From the NCBI RefSeq assembly GCF_001425025.1, contig NZ_LMDE01000012.1, forward strand, positions 186,101 to 250,100: a stretch of DNA of 64,000 bases, read 5' to 3'. This stretch comes from Nocardioides sp. Root122 (GTDB taxonomy: Bacteria; Actinomycetota; Actinomycetes; Propionibacteriales; Nocardioidaceae). The notes below the pieces were generated by a model. It did not search any database. It was not told the origin of the DNA and saw only the letters and a list, made by a program, of their open reading frames with translations. Below, one piece after another: positions 17,662-25,759 of this stretch (its first letter is position 1; each line of letters starts with the position of its first letter). The position numbers and the translations under genes were made by a program.

Positions 17662-19454
17662 ACGACTTCCACAAGTACGACAACGAGGTCCAGCCCGACA
17701 ACAAGTTCGGCCACGCCCTCCGCCTGCTCGAGCAGCACCTGCCGGCCGACCTCGACCAGGACGGTGTGCACCTCGACCTGGCCTGCGGGTTCGGGCACGT
17801 CGCCGAGCCGATCAAGGACTGGTTCGGGCTGCACTACGTCGGCGTCGACGTCGACGAGCTCGAGCTCGACCAGCTGCGCGCGCGCGGGCTGGAGGCGCAC
17901 GCGGCCGACCTGACCGACCCCGACGTCGCCGAACGGCTGCGCAAGGTGCTCGACGGTCGACGGCTCGTCTCGGTGACCTTCCTCGACGGGCTCGAGCACC
18001 TCACCGACGGCTCGCACGCCCTCGCCGCGCTCGGCGAGCTGCTCGCCGAGCACCGCGCGGTGGCCGTGACGAGCGTGCCCAACGTGACCCACCTCGACGT
18101 CGGCATCAAGACCCTCCTCGGCACCTGGGACTACACCGAGGCGGGCCTGCTCGACGTCACCCACGTCCAGCTCTACAGCGAGAAGAGCCTCACGGCCGCG
18201 CTCGCCTCGGCCGGGCTCTCGCGCATCGGCCGCGAGGACGTGCTGCTGGCGAGGAGCGACCAGCACTTCCCCGGCGACCACGTCGGGCTCTCCGAGGCGA
18301 CCACGTTCTCCCGCTACCTCCGCACGGTGCGCGGCGACGCCGAGCCCAACGGCCTGGTCAACCAGTTCGTGTGGGCGCTCACCGCGGCGCCGCCACGCCC
18401 CGCCCCGAGCTACGTCGACCCCCGGAGCACCGAGACCGACCGGTTCCTCAGTGTGGTGATGCGCACCCAGGGGCGCCGCATCCAGGAGCTCCGCGAGGCG
18501 CTCGTGTGCCTCGCCGCGCAGTCCTGCCAGGACTTCGAGGTGCTGGTCGTCGCCCACAAGACCAACGCCGAGGAGCAGAAGGCCGTCGAGGTCGTCATCG
18601 ACGACCAGCCGCCTGCCCTGCGCGAGCGGATCCGTCTGGTGCTGCTCGACCACGGCCAGCGCTCCGCCCCGATCAACGCCGGCATCGAGGCCGCAGCCGG
18701 ACGCTACGTCGCGATCTTCGACGACGACGACGTGGTGATGGGCGACTGGGTCAAGGAGTTCCGCGACGCCGAGCGTGAGCACGGCGGCCGGATCCTCCGC
18801 ACCATCGCGATGAAGCAGGGCGCCTCGGTCGACACCGTGCGCGGCCTGCCGGGCATCCGGTCCACGACGGCGCCGGAGAAGGCCTACGACGACGACTTCT
18901 CCTTGGCGGGTCACCTCGTGGCCAACCAGTCCCCGCCGATCGGCTGGATCTTCCCGCGGTCGCTGGCCACCCACTTCGGCCTGGCCTACGACGACTCGAT
19001 GACGACCACCGAGGACTGGGAGTTCCTGCTGCGCGCGGCGCAGCTCGCCGGCGTCACCGACATCGGCCGTGGCACCGCGATCTACCGCTGGTGGGAGACC
19101 CGCGAGTCCTCCCGCACCGCCCACCCGATCGACGAGTGGGCGCAGAACCAGCGCGAGATCGAGCGCCGCATCGACTCGCGCCCGTTCCTGCTGCCGCCGG
19201 GGGAGACCCGGCAGCTGCGCGCCGACCTGCTGGAGCTCACGGAGCTGCGCAAGCGCACCCGGCAGATGCAGCGTCGCGTCACCCAGCTGGAGAAGAAGTC
19301 CGCGCAGAAGCAGACCCAGATCCGTCGCCTCCAGCGACGCCTGCGGCAGCAGCGGAGGGCCAAGGCGCCAGCGCCCATGCCTCCGACGCTGCGCCAGCGG
19401 CTCCGCCCGCGCACCCGCCTGAAGGCGATGGCGCGCCGGGTCCGCGGGAGCTGA
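17658..19454 (+). CDS. methyltransferase-glycosyltransferase fusion protein
   Basis: 598 aa, GTG start overlapping the previous stop. Residues about 1-240 are a class I SAM methyltransferase: HLDLACGFGHVAEPI (SAM loop), YVGVDVDELELDQ, VSVTFLDGLEHLTDG, and SVPNVTHLDV. Residues about 250-500 are a GT2 domain: FLSVVMRTQGRRIQELREAL start, the VAIFDDDDVVMGDW metal motif, and TTEDWEFLLRAAQLA. Residues about 510-570 form a basic coiled coil (LRKRTRQMQRRVTQLEKK), followed by an Arg-rich tail. It could both extend and methyl-cap a glycan. Acceptor unknown. Confidence 0.88.
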   Translation: MNDFHKYDNEVQPDNKFGHALRLLEQHLPADLDQDGVHLDLACGFGHVAEPIKDWFGLHYVGVDVDELELDQLRARGLEAHAADLTDPDVAERLRKVLDGRRLVSVTFLDGLEHLTDGSHALAALGELLAEHRAVAVTSVPNVTHLDVGIKTLLGTWDYTEAGLLDVTHVQLYSEKSLTAALASAGLSRIGREDVLLARSDQHFPGDHVGLSEATTFSRYLRTVRGDAEPNGLVNQFVWALTAAPPRPAPSYVDPRSTETDRFLSVVMRTQGRRIQELREALVCLAAQSCQDFEVLVVAHKTNAEEQKAVEVVIDDQPPALRERIRLVLLDHGQRSAPINAGIEAAAGRYVAIFDDDDVVMGDWVKEFRDAEREHGGRILRTIAMKQGASVDTVRGLPGIRSTTAPEKAYDDDFSLAGHLVANQSPPIGWIFPRSLATHFGLAYDDSMTTTEDWEFLLRAAQLAGVTDIGRGTAIYRWWETRESSRTAHPIDEWAQNQREIERRIDSRPFLLPPGETRQLRADLLELTELRKRTRQMQRRVTQLEKKSAQKQTQIRRLQRRLRQQRRAKAPAPMPPTLRQRLRPRTRLKAMARRVRGS

Positions 19455-19457
19455 GCC

Positions 19458-20555
19458 TCAGGCCGTCGGGCGGACCGGTCGCGGCTTGTGCCGCAGCGCC
19501 GGCCGCTCGACCAGGCGCCACGAGGCGATGGCCAGCAGCCACACGATAGGAGTGGCGATGATCATGATCGTCCACGGGCTGGTGTCCGGCCCGCCGACCT
19601 GGACGATCGTCTGCTGCACGGGGAACGCCCAGATGTAGACGCCGTAGGAGGCGTCCCCGAAGCGCGTGAGCGCTCGGCCCACCGGCGGCACCGCGAAGGC
19701 GAACCAGTAGCTCAGGTAGACAGCGGCGAGCGTCCACGTGACGACGCGGACCGGCTCGGGGCCGAGCCCGGCGGCGATGCACAGGGGCACGAGAAGCAGG
19801 GCGACCGGCCAGGCGAGCACGATGCGCTCACGCCAGGAGTAGGCCGCCGCACCGACGGCGAACCCGGCCAGGACGTACGTCGCCCCGATGGCGGTCGAGG
19901 TCACCGTCACCCACCAGCCGGCCCAGACCAGGCTCAGGACGGCGACCGCGGTGACGACGCCGCGCTTCTTCAGCAGGCCGGTCACGCCCAGCACGAAGAG
20001 GAAGAAGTAGGCCAGCACCTCCACCGGCAGGCTCCACAGCGGGCCGTTGACCCCCGGGTGCACGTTGTCCTCGAAGACGCCCGGGAGCGGGGCGCCGAAG
20101 GTCCAGAGCAGGGTGATGCGGACCGGGTAGAACCAGGTCTGCCACGACGAGAAGTAGTCGCCCGGCGACAGGCTCGTCACCACCGGCCCGAGCACGAACG
20201 CGGTGACCACTCCCACCACGGCCAGCGCCGGCAGCAGGCGCAGCGCACGCTTGGTCCAGAAGTCGCGCGGCCGGGGGTCGTACTCCCAGCTGCGACGGAT
20301 CAGCAGCCCGCTGACGGCGAAGAAGATCAGGACGGAGACGTGGCCGAGCGAGGTGCCGAACCACGAGAGGGGCTCGGCTCGGCCGACGAGGGCGAAGGAG
20401 TGCGAGACGAGGACCGCCCACGCGGCGAAGAGCCGCAGGACGTCGAAGTTGTTGTCCCGGGTCGCGACCTTGTCACCGAGCCGGACCGTCCACCGGTCCT
20501 CCGCGGCCGCCGTGGGCGCCTCGTCCCGGCTCGTGCTGCTGACGGGGGGACGCAT
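19458..20555 (-). CDS. acyltransferase family 3 (OafA/YrhL-like) membrane protein
   Basis: 365 aa. The start is ATG 20555, with TACCGT 6 nt upstream; the frame continues further 5' but that part is shadow. About ten membrane helices. Family hallmarks are the start NNFDVLRLFAAWAVLVSHSF (catalytic-type His), FFAVSGLLIRRSWE, the RALRLLPAL segment, NGPLWSLPVEVLAYFF, and the end DASYGVYIWAFPVQQ. It O-acylates (often O-acetylates) sugars during their export. It is convergent with the methyltransferase-GT gene, with only 3 nt between stops. Confidence 0.92.
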   Translation of the reverse strand: MRPPVSSTSRDEAPTAAAEDRWTVRLGDKVATRDNNFDVLRLFAAWAVLVSHSFALVGRAEPLSWFGTSLGHVSVLIFFAVSGLLIRRSWEYDPRPRDFWTKRALRLLPALAVVGVVTAFVLGPVVTSLSPGDYFSSWQTWFYPVRITLLWTFGAPLPGVFEDNVHPGVNGPLWSLPVEVLAYFFLFVLGVTGLLKKRGVVTAVAVLSLVWAGWWVTVTSTAIGATYVLAGFAVGAAAYSWRERIVLAWPVALLLVPLCIAAGLGPEPVRVVTWTLAAVYLSYWFAFAVPPVGRALTRFGDASYGVYIWAFPVQQTIVQVGGPDTSPWTIMIIATPIVWLLAIASWRLVERPALRHKPRPVRPTA

Positions 20556-20561
20556 GCTCGC

Positions 20562-20567
20562 ACGGTA
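20562..20567 (-). promoter_or_regulatory. -10 element TACCGT for the acyltransferase gene (leaderless type)
   Basis: On the minus strand it ends 6 nt before the ATG at 20555. Confidence 0.5.
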
Positions 20568-20608
20568 CCAACGCGGCCGGGCGGCCGGCGTATCGGCGGA
20601 GCCCGGCC

Positions 20609-21481
20609 TCATGCCTCGGCGCGACCCTCGCGGCCGGCGACACCGGCACGCAGCCCGGCCGCAGCCGCGGACAGCCGGGGTCCGCGCCCCGGCACGAGGA
20701 CGGTGACGATGCCGAGGTGGCGCACGGCCTTCCAGACCGCGTGCGCCGCCCACCCGGGATGCCTCCGCGCGTGCCGGCGCAGCAGCCGGACGAGGTTGCG
20801 CCACTGGTAGAAGTAGCGGAAGTCGGCGGCCACCACGAGGGCGGGCCCGCGCCGCACCGGACCCGCGTGGGCGTCCCCGAGCCGGTGGCCGATCCGGGTC
20901 GCGGGCGCGACGACGCAGGTGTAGCCGGCGTCGAGGGCGCGGAGGTAGAAGTCGGTGTCGACCCCGTCGATGAAGAGGGTGTCGTCGAAGTCGCCGACGT
21001 CCTCCAGCACGGCCCGCGGGACGAGGAGACCGGACTGGATCGGCTCGCCGCCGACGAGCACCGCGTCCTCCTGCCGGGCGGACATCCGCCCGATCGACTC
21101 GACGACCGCAGGCGCGACCATGCCGACGCGTACGCCGTGGTGGTCGGCGAAGCGGTGGGCGGCGACAAGCTCGGCGACGTAGCCGTCCTCGAGCCGGCTG
21201 TCCTGGTCGAGGGTGAGCACGAAGTCGGTCTGCCCGTCCAGGGCGCGCAAGCCGGAGTTCAGCGCGGCCCCGATGCCCAGGTTGTCGTCGTGACGCACGA
21301 GGCGCGCGCCCTCGGCGACGCAGTGGTCGAGCAGCAGCTCCGTGGCAGGCGCGGGGTCGGCCTCGTCGAGGACCAGGACGACGTCGTCGACCTGCTGCAG
21401 GACGCTCGCGACACCGGCTGGGAGGTCGGCACCGGGCCGGAAGACCGGCACCACGCACCCGACGCGTGCTCCGCCGCTCAT
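20609..21481 (-). CDS. family 2 glycosyltransferase, rhamnosyltransferase-like
   Basis: 290 aa. It begins VGCVVPVFRPGADLPAGVASV and has DNLGIGAALNSGLRAL, FVLTLDQDSRLEDGYV (the DQDS metal-binding motif typical of RfbF/WbbL-type rhamnosyltransferases), and FDDTLFIDGVDTDFYLRALDAGY. Cytoplasmic face, surface glycan assembly. Divergent from the flippase-like gene across only 51 bp. dTDP-rhamnose specificity is a guess from the motif. Confidence 0.87.
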   Translation of the reverse strand: MSGGARVGCVVPVFRPGADLPAGVASVLQQVDDVVLVLDEADPAPATELLLDHCVAEGARLVRHDDNLGIGAALNSGLRALDGQTDFVLTLDQDSRLEDGYVAELVAAHRFADHHGVRVGMVAPAVVESIGRMSARQEDAVLVGGEPIQSGLLVPRAVLEDVGDFDDTLFIDGVDTDFYLRALDAGYTCVVAPATRIGHRLGDAHAGPVRRGPALVVAADFRYFYQWRNLVRLLRRHARRHPGWAAHAVWKAVRHLGIVTVLVPGRGPRLSAAAAGLRAGVAGREGRAEA

Positions 21482-21518
21482 GGCTCCAGGGTCAGCGTCG
21501 GCGGGGGAGGCACTGCGA

Positions 21519-21524
21519 TAGGCT
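21519..21524 (+). promoter_or_regulatory. -10 element TAGGCT for the flippase-like gene (leaderless type)
   Basis: Ends 8 nt before ATG 21533 in the 51-bp divergent region. Confidence 0.55.
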
Positions 21525-21532
21525 AGCCGACG

Positions 21533-22822
21533 ATGTCCGAGCCAGTCCTGTCGCCCGCTCGGGAGGCTCCGGGCGCCGGACGAGCAGGGCAGGTGGCCCT
21601 CGCCTCGCTCCTCGGCGCCATCGTCAGCTACCTCGTCCTGTGGCTCGGCGCGCGCACCCTGAGCACGGCCGACAACACCGTGCTGCTGACCTTCTTCTCG
21701 ATCCTCTTCGCCGTCTACGGCGTCCTGTCCGGGGTCGCCACGGAGACCACCCGCTCGGTCGCGACGAGCATCCGCGACGACCGCACGGTCGGCCCTCCGG
21801 TGTGGGTGGCAGGGGCAGCCGTGGCCGTGATCACCGGTGCCCTGGTGCTCGCGCTCTCGCCGTGGTGGCAGCCGGAGGTGCTGCACCGGACCTCGCCCGT
21901 GCTCGTCGGCGTGCTCGCCGTCGGCGCGGTCGGCTACACGTTCCACTCCGCCGTGATGGGCTCGCTCGTGGGCAGCGGCTGGTGGCGCGAGGCCGCCGTG
22001 GTCCTCACGGCCGACGCGCTGTGCCGGTTCGCTCTCTGCCTGCTCGTGGTGCTCGCGATCGGCGCGTCGACGACGCTCCTGGCGGCGGCCTCGGCGGGAG
22101 GTGCCGGCGCCTGGCTGCTGGTGCTCCTGGCGAAGCCGCACGTGCGCGAGGCACTGCGGCGACGCACGGACTCCGCCCCGCGGGTGCTGGCCAGGCGGAT
22201 GTCGGCCTCGGTGCTCGCCCAGGCAGCCAGCGCCATCCTCATCGTCGGCTTTCCTGCCCTGCTGTCGGTCACGACCAGCAAGGCCGACTTCCGGCACAGC
22301 GCTCCGCTGCTGCTCGCGATCTCGCTCACCCGGGCGCCGGTCCTGATCCCGCTGAACGCCGTCCAGGGGCTGGTGGTGTCCCACCTGGTCCACGCGCCGT
22401 CGGTCGGCCTGCGCCTCGTGCTGCGCGCGGTCGCGCTGGTCGGCGCCGTGACGGCCCTCGGTGGTGTCCTGGCCTGGCTCGTCGGCCCGTGGCTGATGGC
22501 GACCCTGTTCGGCGCCGACTACCGCGTCGACGGCGCGGTGCTGGCCGGCCTGACCGTCGGCGCGTGCGCGATCGCCGCCCTCACCCTGTCCGGTGCAGCG
22601 ACCCAGGCCTCGTCCGCGCACACGTGGTTCGTGGGCGGCTGGACGCTGGCGGCGGTCGTCGCCTTCCTCGTGCTGCTGGCCCCGGGATCGATCGAGCAGC
22701 GCTCCGTGACCGCGCTCGTCGCCGGTCCCGCGGCGGGCCTGCTCGTGCACGCCCTCGGGTTCGTGCGGGCCATGTCACGACGTCGCCACCGGCGACAGGA
22801 GGAGGTGACCCACGATGGCTGA
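21533..22822 (+). CDS. polytopic membrane protein, polysaccharide flippase-like
   Basis: 429 aa with about 11-12 predicted membrane helices and a short basic C-terminus (RRRHRRQEE). Helix layout and the SILFAVYGVLSGV...RSVATSIR segment resemble the MOP/Wzx flippase superfamily. Its position among glycosyltransferases supports a role in moving lipid-linked glycan across the membrane. No single diagnostic motif is seen, so the family call is moderate. It overlaps the next gene by 8 nt. Confidence 0.65.
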   Translation: MSEPVLSPAREAPGAGRAGQVALASLLGAIVSYLVLWLGARTLSTADNTVLLTFFSILFAVYGVLSGVATETTRSVATSIRDDRTVGPPVWVAGAAVAVITGALVLALSPWWQPEVLHRTSPVLVGVLAVGAVGYTFHSAVMGSLVGSGWWREAAVVLTADALCRFALCLLVVLAIGASTTLLAAASAGGAGAWLLVLLAKPHVREALRRRTDSAPRVLARRMSASVLAQAASAILIVGFPALLSVTTSKADFRHSAPLLLAISLTRAPVLIPLNAVQGLVVSHLVHAPSVGLRLVLRAVALVGAVTALGGVLAWLVGPWLMATLFGADYRVDGAVLAGLTVGACAIAALTLSGAATQASSAHTWFVGGWTLAAVVAFLVLLAPGSIEQRSVTALVAGPAAGLLVHALGFVRAMSRRRHRRQEEVTHDG

Positions 22823-23567
22823 CCGCCCGTCCGTGTCGGTCGTGATGGCGACCTACAACGGCGTCGCCTACGTCGAGGAGCAGATCGCCTCCATCCTCGA
22901 GCAGCTCCACCCGGGAGACGAGCTCGTCGTGGTCGACGACGCGTCGACCGATGCCACCGCCGACGTCGTCGCCGCGATCGGCGACCCGCGCATCCGGCTG
23001 GTCAGGTCGCTCGAGAACCGCGGCTACGTCCGGACCTTCGAGGCCGCGATCGGTGCCTCCTCCGGTGAGGCCGTGCTGCTGGCCGACCAGGACGACGTGT
23101 GGCTCCCGCGGCACGTCGAGGCCCTCGCCGAGGCGCTGCGCGACCACCGGGTCGCCGCCAGCAACCTGCGGGTCCTCGGCACGGGGGCGGGCCTGCAGGG
23201 CCCGACGGGCAAGGCCGGATGGGAGCTGCGGGCCCGCGACGAGGACCGGACCCTCGCCAACCTGGGCGGGGTGCTGGCCGGGGTGCGTCCCTACTACGGC
23301 TGCGCGATGGCGGTGCGCCGCGACGCCCTCGCCACGGCCCTGCCCTTCCCGCACTGGCTGACCGAGTCGCACGACCTGTGGCTGGCGACGTACGGCATCC
23401 TGGCGGGCAGCATCGCGCACGTCGAGGAGCCGACCGTGCTGCGTCGGCTGCACGCCGACAACCAGACCCCGGTGCGGCCGCGCGGCGTGGTGCCGGCGCT
23501 GCGCTCGCGCCTGATGCTCCTGCGCGCCGTCGTGGAGCTGCGCCGCCGGATCTCGCGGCGACGCTGA
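22815..23567 (+). CDS. family 2 glycosyltransferase
   Basis: 250 aa. SVSVVMATYNGVAYVEEQI start, DELVVVDDASTDAT (nucleotide binding), GEAVLLADQDDVWLPRHVE (DQDD metal motif) and LTESHDLWLATYG (catalytic-base region). It resembles RfaG/WcaA-type small GT2 enzymes. The full-length ribosome-binding site AGGAGGTGA (22800-22808) lies inside the end of the preceding gene, the strongest one in this region, giving coupled but efficient translation. Confidence 0.9.
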   Translation: MADRPSVSVVMATYNGVAYVEEQIASILEQLHPGDELVVVDDASTDATADVVAAIGDPRIRLVRSLENRGYVRTFEAAIGASSGEAVLLADQDDVWLPRHVEALAEALRDHRVAASNLRVLGTGAGLQGPTGKAGWELRARDEDRTLANLGGVLAGVRPYYGCAMAVRRDALATALPFPHWLTESHDLWLATYGILAGSIAHVEEPTVLRRLHADNQTPVRPRGVVPALRSRLMLLRAVVELRRRISRRR

Positions 23568-23585
23568 GCCGCTGCCGGGCCGCTG

Positions 23586-24485
23586 CTACCCGAAGGCGTG
23601 GCGGGCCAGGCCGCGGAGCACGGTCCTGTCCCCCCGACGGACCGCGCCCGGCACGAGGGAGAGGGCGTGGAGCCGGGAGGTGAGCCGACGGCGGCCCGCG
23701 CGGGCGGCTTGCGGCCAGCCACGCGCCTCCATCTGGGCGACGGCCTGCGCGTAGTAGCGGCGGTCGTCGGCGAACCGGCTGCCCGCGGCGAGGGTGAGCG
23801 CGGAGGCGCTCCCGCCGTGCCGGCGGTAGAAGAAGCACGGTGTCGGGTCGAGGACCAGCGACTCGCCCGCGGCGACCATGTCGATCACCAGTGCGAGGTC
23901 CTGCACGATCGGCAGTCCCTCGCGGAACTCGTGTCGGCGCAACGCATCGGTGCGGAAGACGAGGGAGGGCCAGTAGAGCCAGTTCCCGGTGAGCAGGCTG
24001 GCCGCGAGACCCTGGCCGGACAGGACGATCGGCCCGTCAGCCGATGGGCGGATCCTCGCCTTGATGCGGTCGGCGAGCGGGTTGACCTCGGCTCCGTCGC
24101 TGTCGATGACACGCACCCCCGGCTGGATGATGGCCGCATCGGGGTGGTCGCGGTGAGCAGCGACGACGGTCTCGACGAAGGTGCGGTCGAGCAGGTCGTC
24201 GCAGCCCAGGAACATCATCAGCTCGCGCGAAGCGAGGTCACGGCACAGCTCGTAGTTGGCGGTGATGCCGAGGTTGACCTCGTTGCGCACGTAGCGGATC
24301 CGCGGGTCGGCCTCGGCGGCGAAGTGCTCCGCGACGCTGGGGTCGGGATAGCAGTCGTCGACGACCACGACACTCCAAGCGGGGTCGGTCTGGGCCTTGA
24401 CGCTGTCGATGGTGGCGTAGAGCAGGGCCGGGTCACCCCAGAAGGGGATGAAGATCTCGAGCGGTCCCGCCGAGGGGGCGCTCAC
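23586..24485 (-). CDS. family 2 glycosyltransferase
   Basis: 299 aa, GTG start overlapping the DUF2304 stop (GTGA). IFIPFWGDPALLYATIDSV start, WSVVVVDDCYPDPSV, NEVNLGITANYELC, LMMFLGCDDLLDRTFVE (CDD metal motif) and a C-terminal basic region. It is the last gene of a three-gene minus-strand operon with DUF2304 and a DPM1-like transferase. Confidence 0.88.
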   Translation of the reverse strand: MSAPSAGPLEIFIPFWGDPALLYATIDSVKAQTDPAWSVVVVDDCYPDPSVAEHFAAEADPRIRYVRNEVNLGITANYELCRDLASRELMMFLGCDDLLDRTFVETVVAAHRDHPDAAIIQPGVRVIDSDGAEVNPLADRIKARIRPSADGPIVLSGQGLAASLLTGNWLYWPSLVFRTDALRRHEFREGLPIVQDLALVIDMVAAGESLVLDPTPCFFYRRHGGSASALTLAAGSRFADDRRYYAQAVAQMEARGWPQAARAGRRRLTSRLHALSLVPGAVRRGDRTVLRGLARHAFG

Positions 24486-24886
24486 TCGCGCGTCTCGTTC
24501 TGCTGCCGGTCGGGGTGCAGGACGTCGTGCTCGCCGGCCGCTGCGCTGCGGTGCTGGTCGATCTCGAGGCGCAGCAGCGCGATCTCCTCGGCGAGGGTGC
24601 GGGTGCGCTCCTCCAGCCGTCCGAGCTCGGAGCTGTGCTGGAGCGTGAGGACCATGATGACCATCGATGCACCGAAGAAGAGCAGGTTCGCGGGCACCTC
24701 GAGCCCGATCGCCGCCGACGTCCTGATCAGCAGGACGGGGAACGCCGCCACGGTGACGATCAGGAGGGCGACCAGCGCCCAGATCAGGGCGTACTTCTCG
24801 CGGAGCCGGTGACGGCGCATCATCTCGAAGAGGGCGAGCAGGATGATGGCCGATCCGGCCAGTCCGAGGATGGTCACTCCGCTCAT
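24482..24886 (-). CDS. DUF2304 small membrane protein
   Basis: 134 aa. Two to three N-terminal helices (ILGLAGSAIILLALFEMM; YALIWALVALLIVTVAAFPVLLI; NLLFFGASMVIMVLTLQ) and a C-terminal coiled coil (ELGRLEERTRTLAEEIALLRLEIDQH). The order GT2 then DUF2304 is conserved in many bacteria, where the small protein is thought to partner the transferase in the membrane. ATGA overlap upstream and GTGA overlap downstream. Confidence 0.88.
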   Translation of the reverse strand: MSGVTILGLAGSAIILLALFEMMRRHRLREKYALIWALVALLIVTVAAFPVLLIRTSAAIGLEVPANLLFFGASMVIMVLTLQHSSELGRLEERTRTLAEEIALLRLEIDQHRSAAAGEHDVLHPDRQQNETRE

Positions 24887-25701
24887 CGTGGCTGCACCTC
24901 CTGGGGATGTGCCTCGGCAGCGACCTCTCGGTGCGCGATGGCCTCGTCGCCGTCCTCGATCTGGGCGGGCCAGTCGCGGACGAGTGCGAGGAGGAGGGCG
25001 ACGATCGCCCGGAACAGGTAGAGGGCTGCCTTCAGGGGCGAGTGGGACGCCCGTCCCGCCGTGCGGGCGCGCATGGTGACGGGGACCTGGGTGATGGTGC
25101 AGCCGGCACGGGCGGCGATCACCAGCGACTCCACGGTGTCGCCGAGGTACTCGGCGGGGTAGTGGGTCGCGAAGAGCGAGATCGCCCGCCGGTTGGAGAC
25201 CCTGAACCCCGAGGTGACGTCCGTCAGGCGCGTGCGAGCGAGTCGCGACAGGACCGCGGCCAGCATCACCATCGCCCACCGGCGAGGCCCGCGGACCTTG
25301 TAGGGGTCGTCGGGGGTGGCGAAGCGGGCGCCGATGACGACGTCGGCGGGAGCGGTGTCGGCTCCGCCGCCGAGACGGTCGACCAGCGCGGCGACGTAGT
25401 GCGGGTCGTGCTGACCGTCGGCGTCGATCTGCACGGCGACGTCGTAGCCGTTGCGCAGGGCGTGGCGGTAGCCGGTGCGCATGGCGCCGCCGACGCCGAG
25501 GTTGAACGGCAGCTGGCACACGATCGCGCCGGCCGCACGTGCACGCACCGCGGTGAGGTCGAGGGACCCGTCGTCGACGACGAGGAGGTCGGCACCGGGG
25601 ACCGCGGACAGGATCTCGGCGACGGTCCCGCCGACGGAGTCCTGCTCGTTCCACGCGGGGACGATGATCAGCACACGCGGCGCTCGAGTACCCCCGGACA
25701 T
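24883..25701 (-). CDS. family 2 glycosyltransferase, DPM1/polyprenyl-phosphate type
   Basis: 272 aa. VLIIVPAWNEQDSVGGTV start, DLLVVDDGSLDLT, LPFNLGVGGAMRTGYRHAL, VAVQIDADGQHDP (the DADGQHDP motif of polyprenyl-phosphate sugar synthases) and LTDVTSGFRVSNRRAI. It probably makes a polyprenyl-phosphate-linked sugar used by membrane GT-C enzymes; the multi-helix protein encoded just upstream could be such a user. Leaderless-type -10 TAGGAT at 25714-25709. Confidence 0.92.
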   Translation of the reverse strand: MSGGTRAPRVLIIVPAWNEQDSVGGTVAEILSAVPGADLLVVDDGSLDLTAVRARAAGAIVCQLPFNLGVGGAMRTGYRHALRNGYDVAVQIDADGQHDPHYVAALVDRLGGGADTAPADVVIGARFATPDDPYKVRGPRRWAMVMLAAVLSRLARTRLTDVTSGFRVSNRRAISLFATHYPAEYLGDTVESLVIAARAGCTITQVPVTMRARTAGRASHSPLKAALYLFRAIVALLLALVRDWPAQIEDGDEAIAHREVAAEAHPQEVQPR

Positions 25702-25708
25702 GGCTGGG

Positions 25709-25714
25709 ATCCTA
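25709..25714 (-). promoter_or_regulatory. -10 element TAGGAT for the GT2-DUF2304-GT2 operon (leaderless type)
   Basis: On the minus strand it ends 7 nt before the ATG at 25701. Confidence 0.55.
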
Positions 25715-25759
25715 ACAACGGAGGCGTTCCTGCCCCGATTCGACGACCGGCCACCGACC

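Noticed and set aside
24482..25654. 390-codon frame starting at 25654 as one protein
   Set aside because: Only the 3' part (from ATG 24886) is DUF2304; the 5' part is an alternative frame of the DPM1-like gene with Arg-rich translation.
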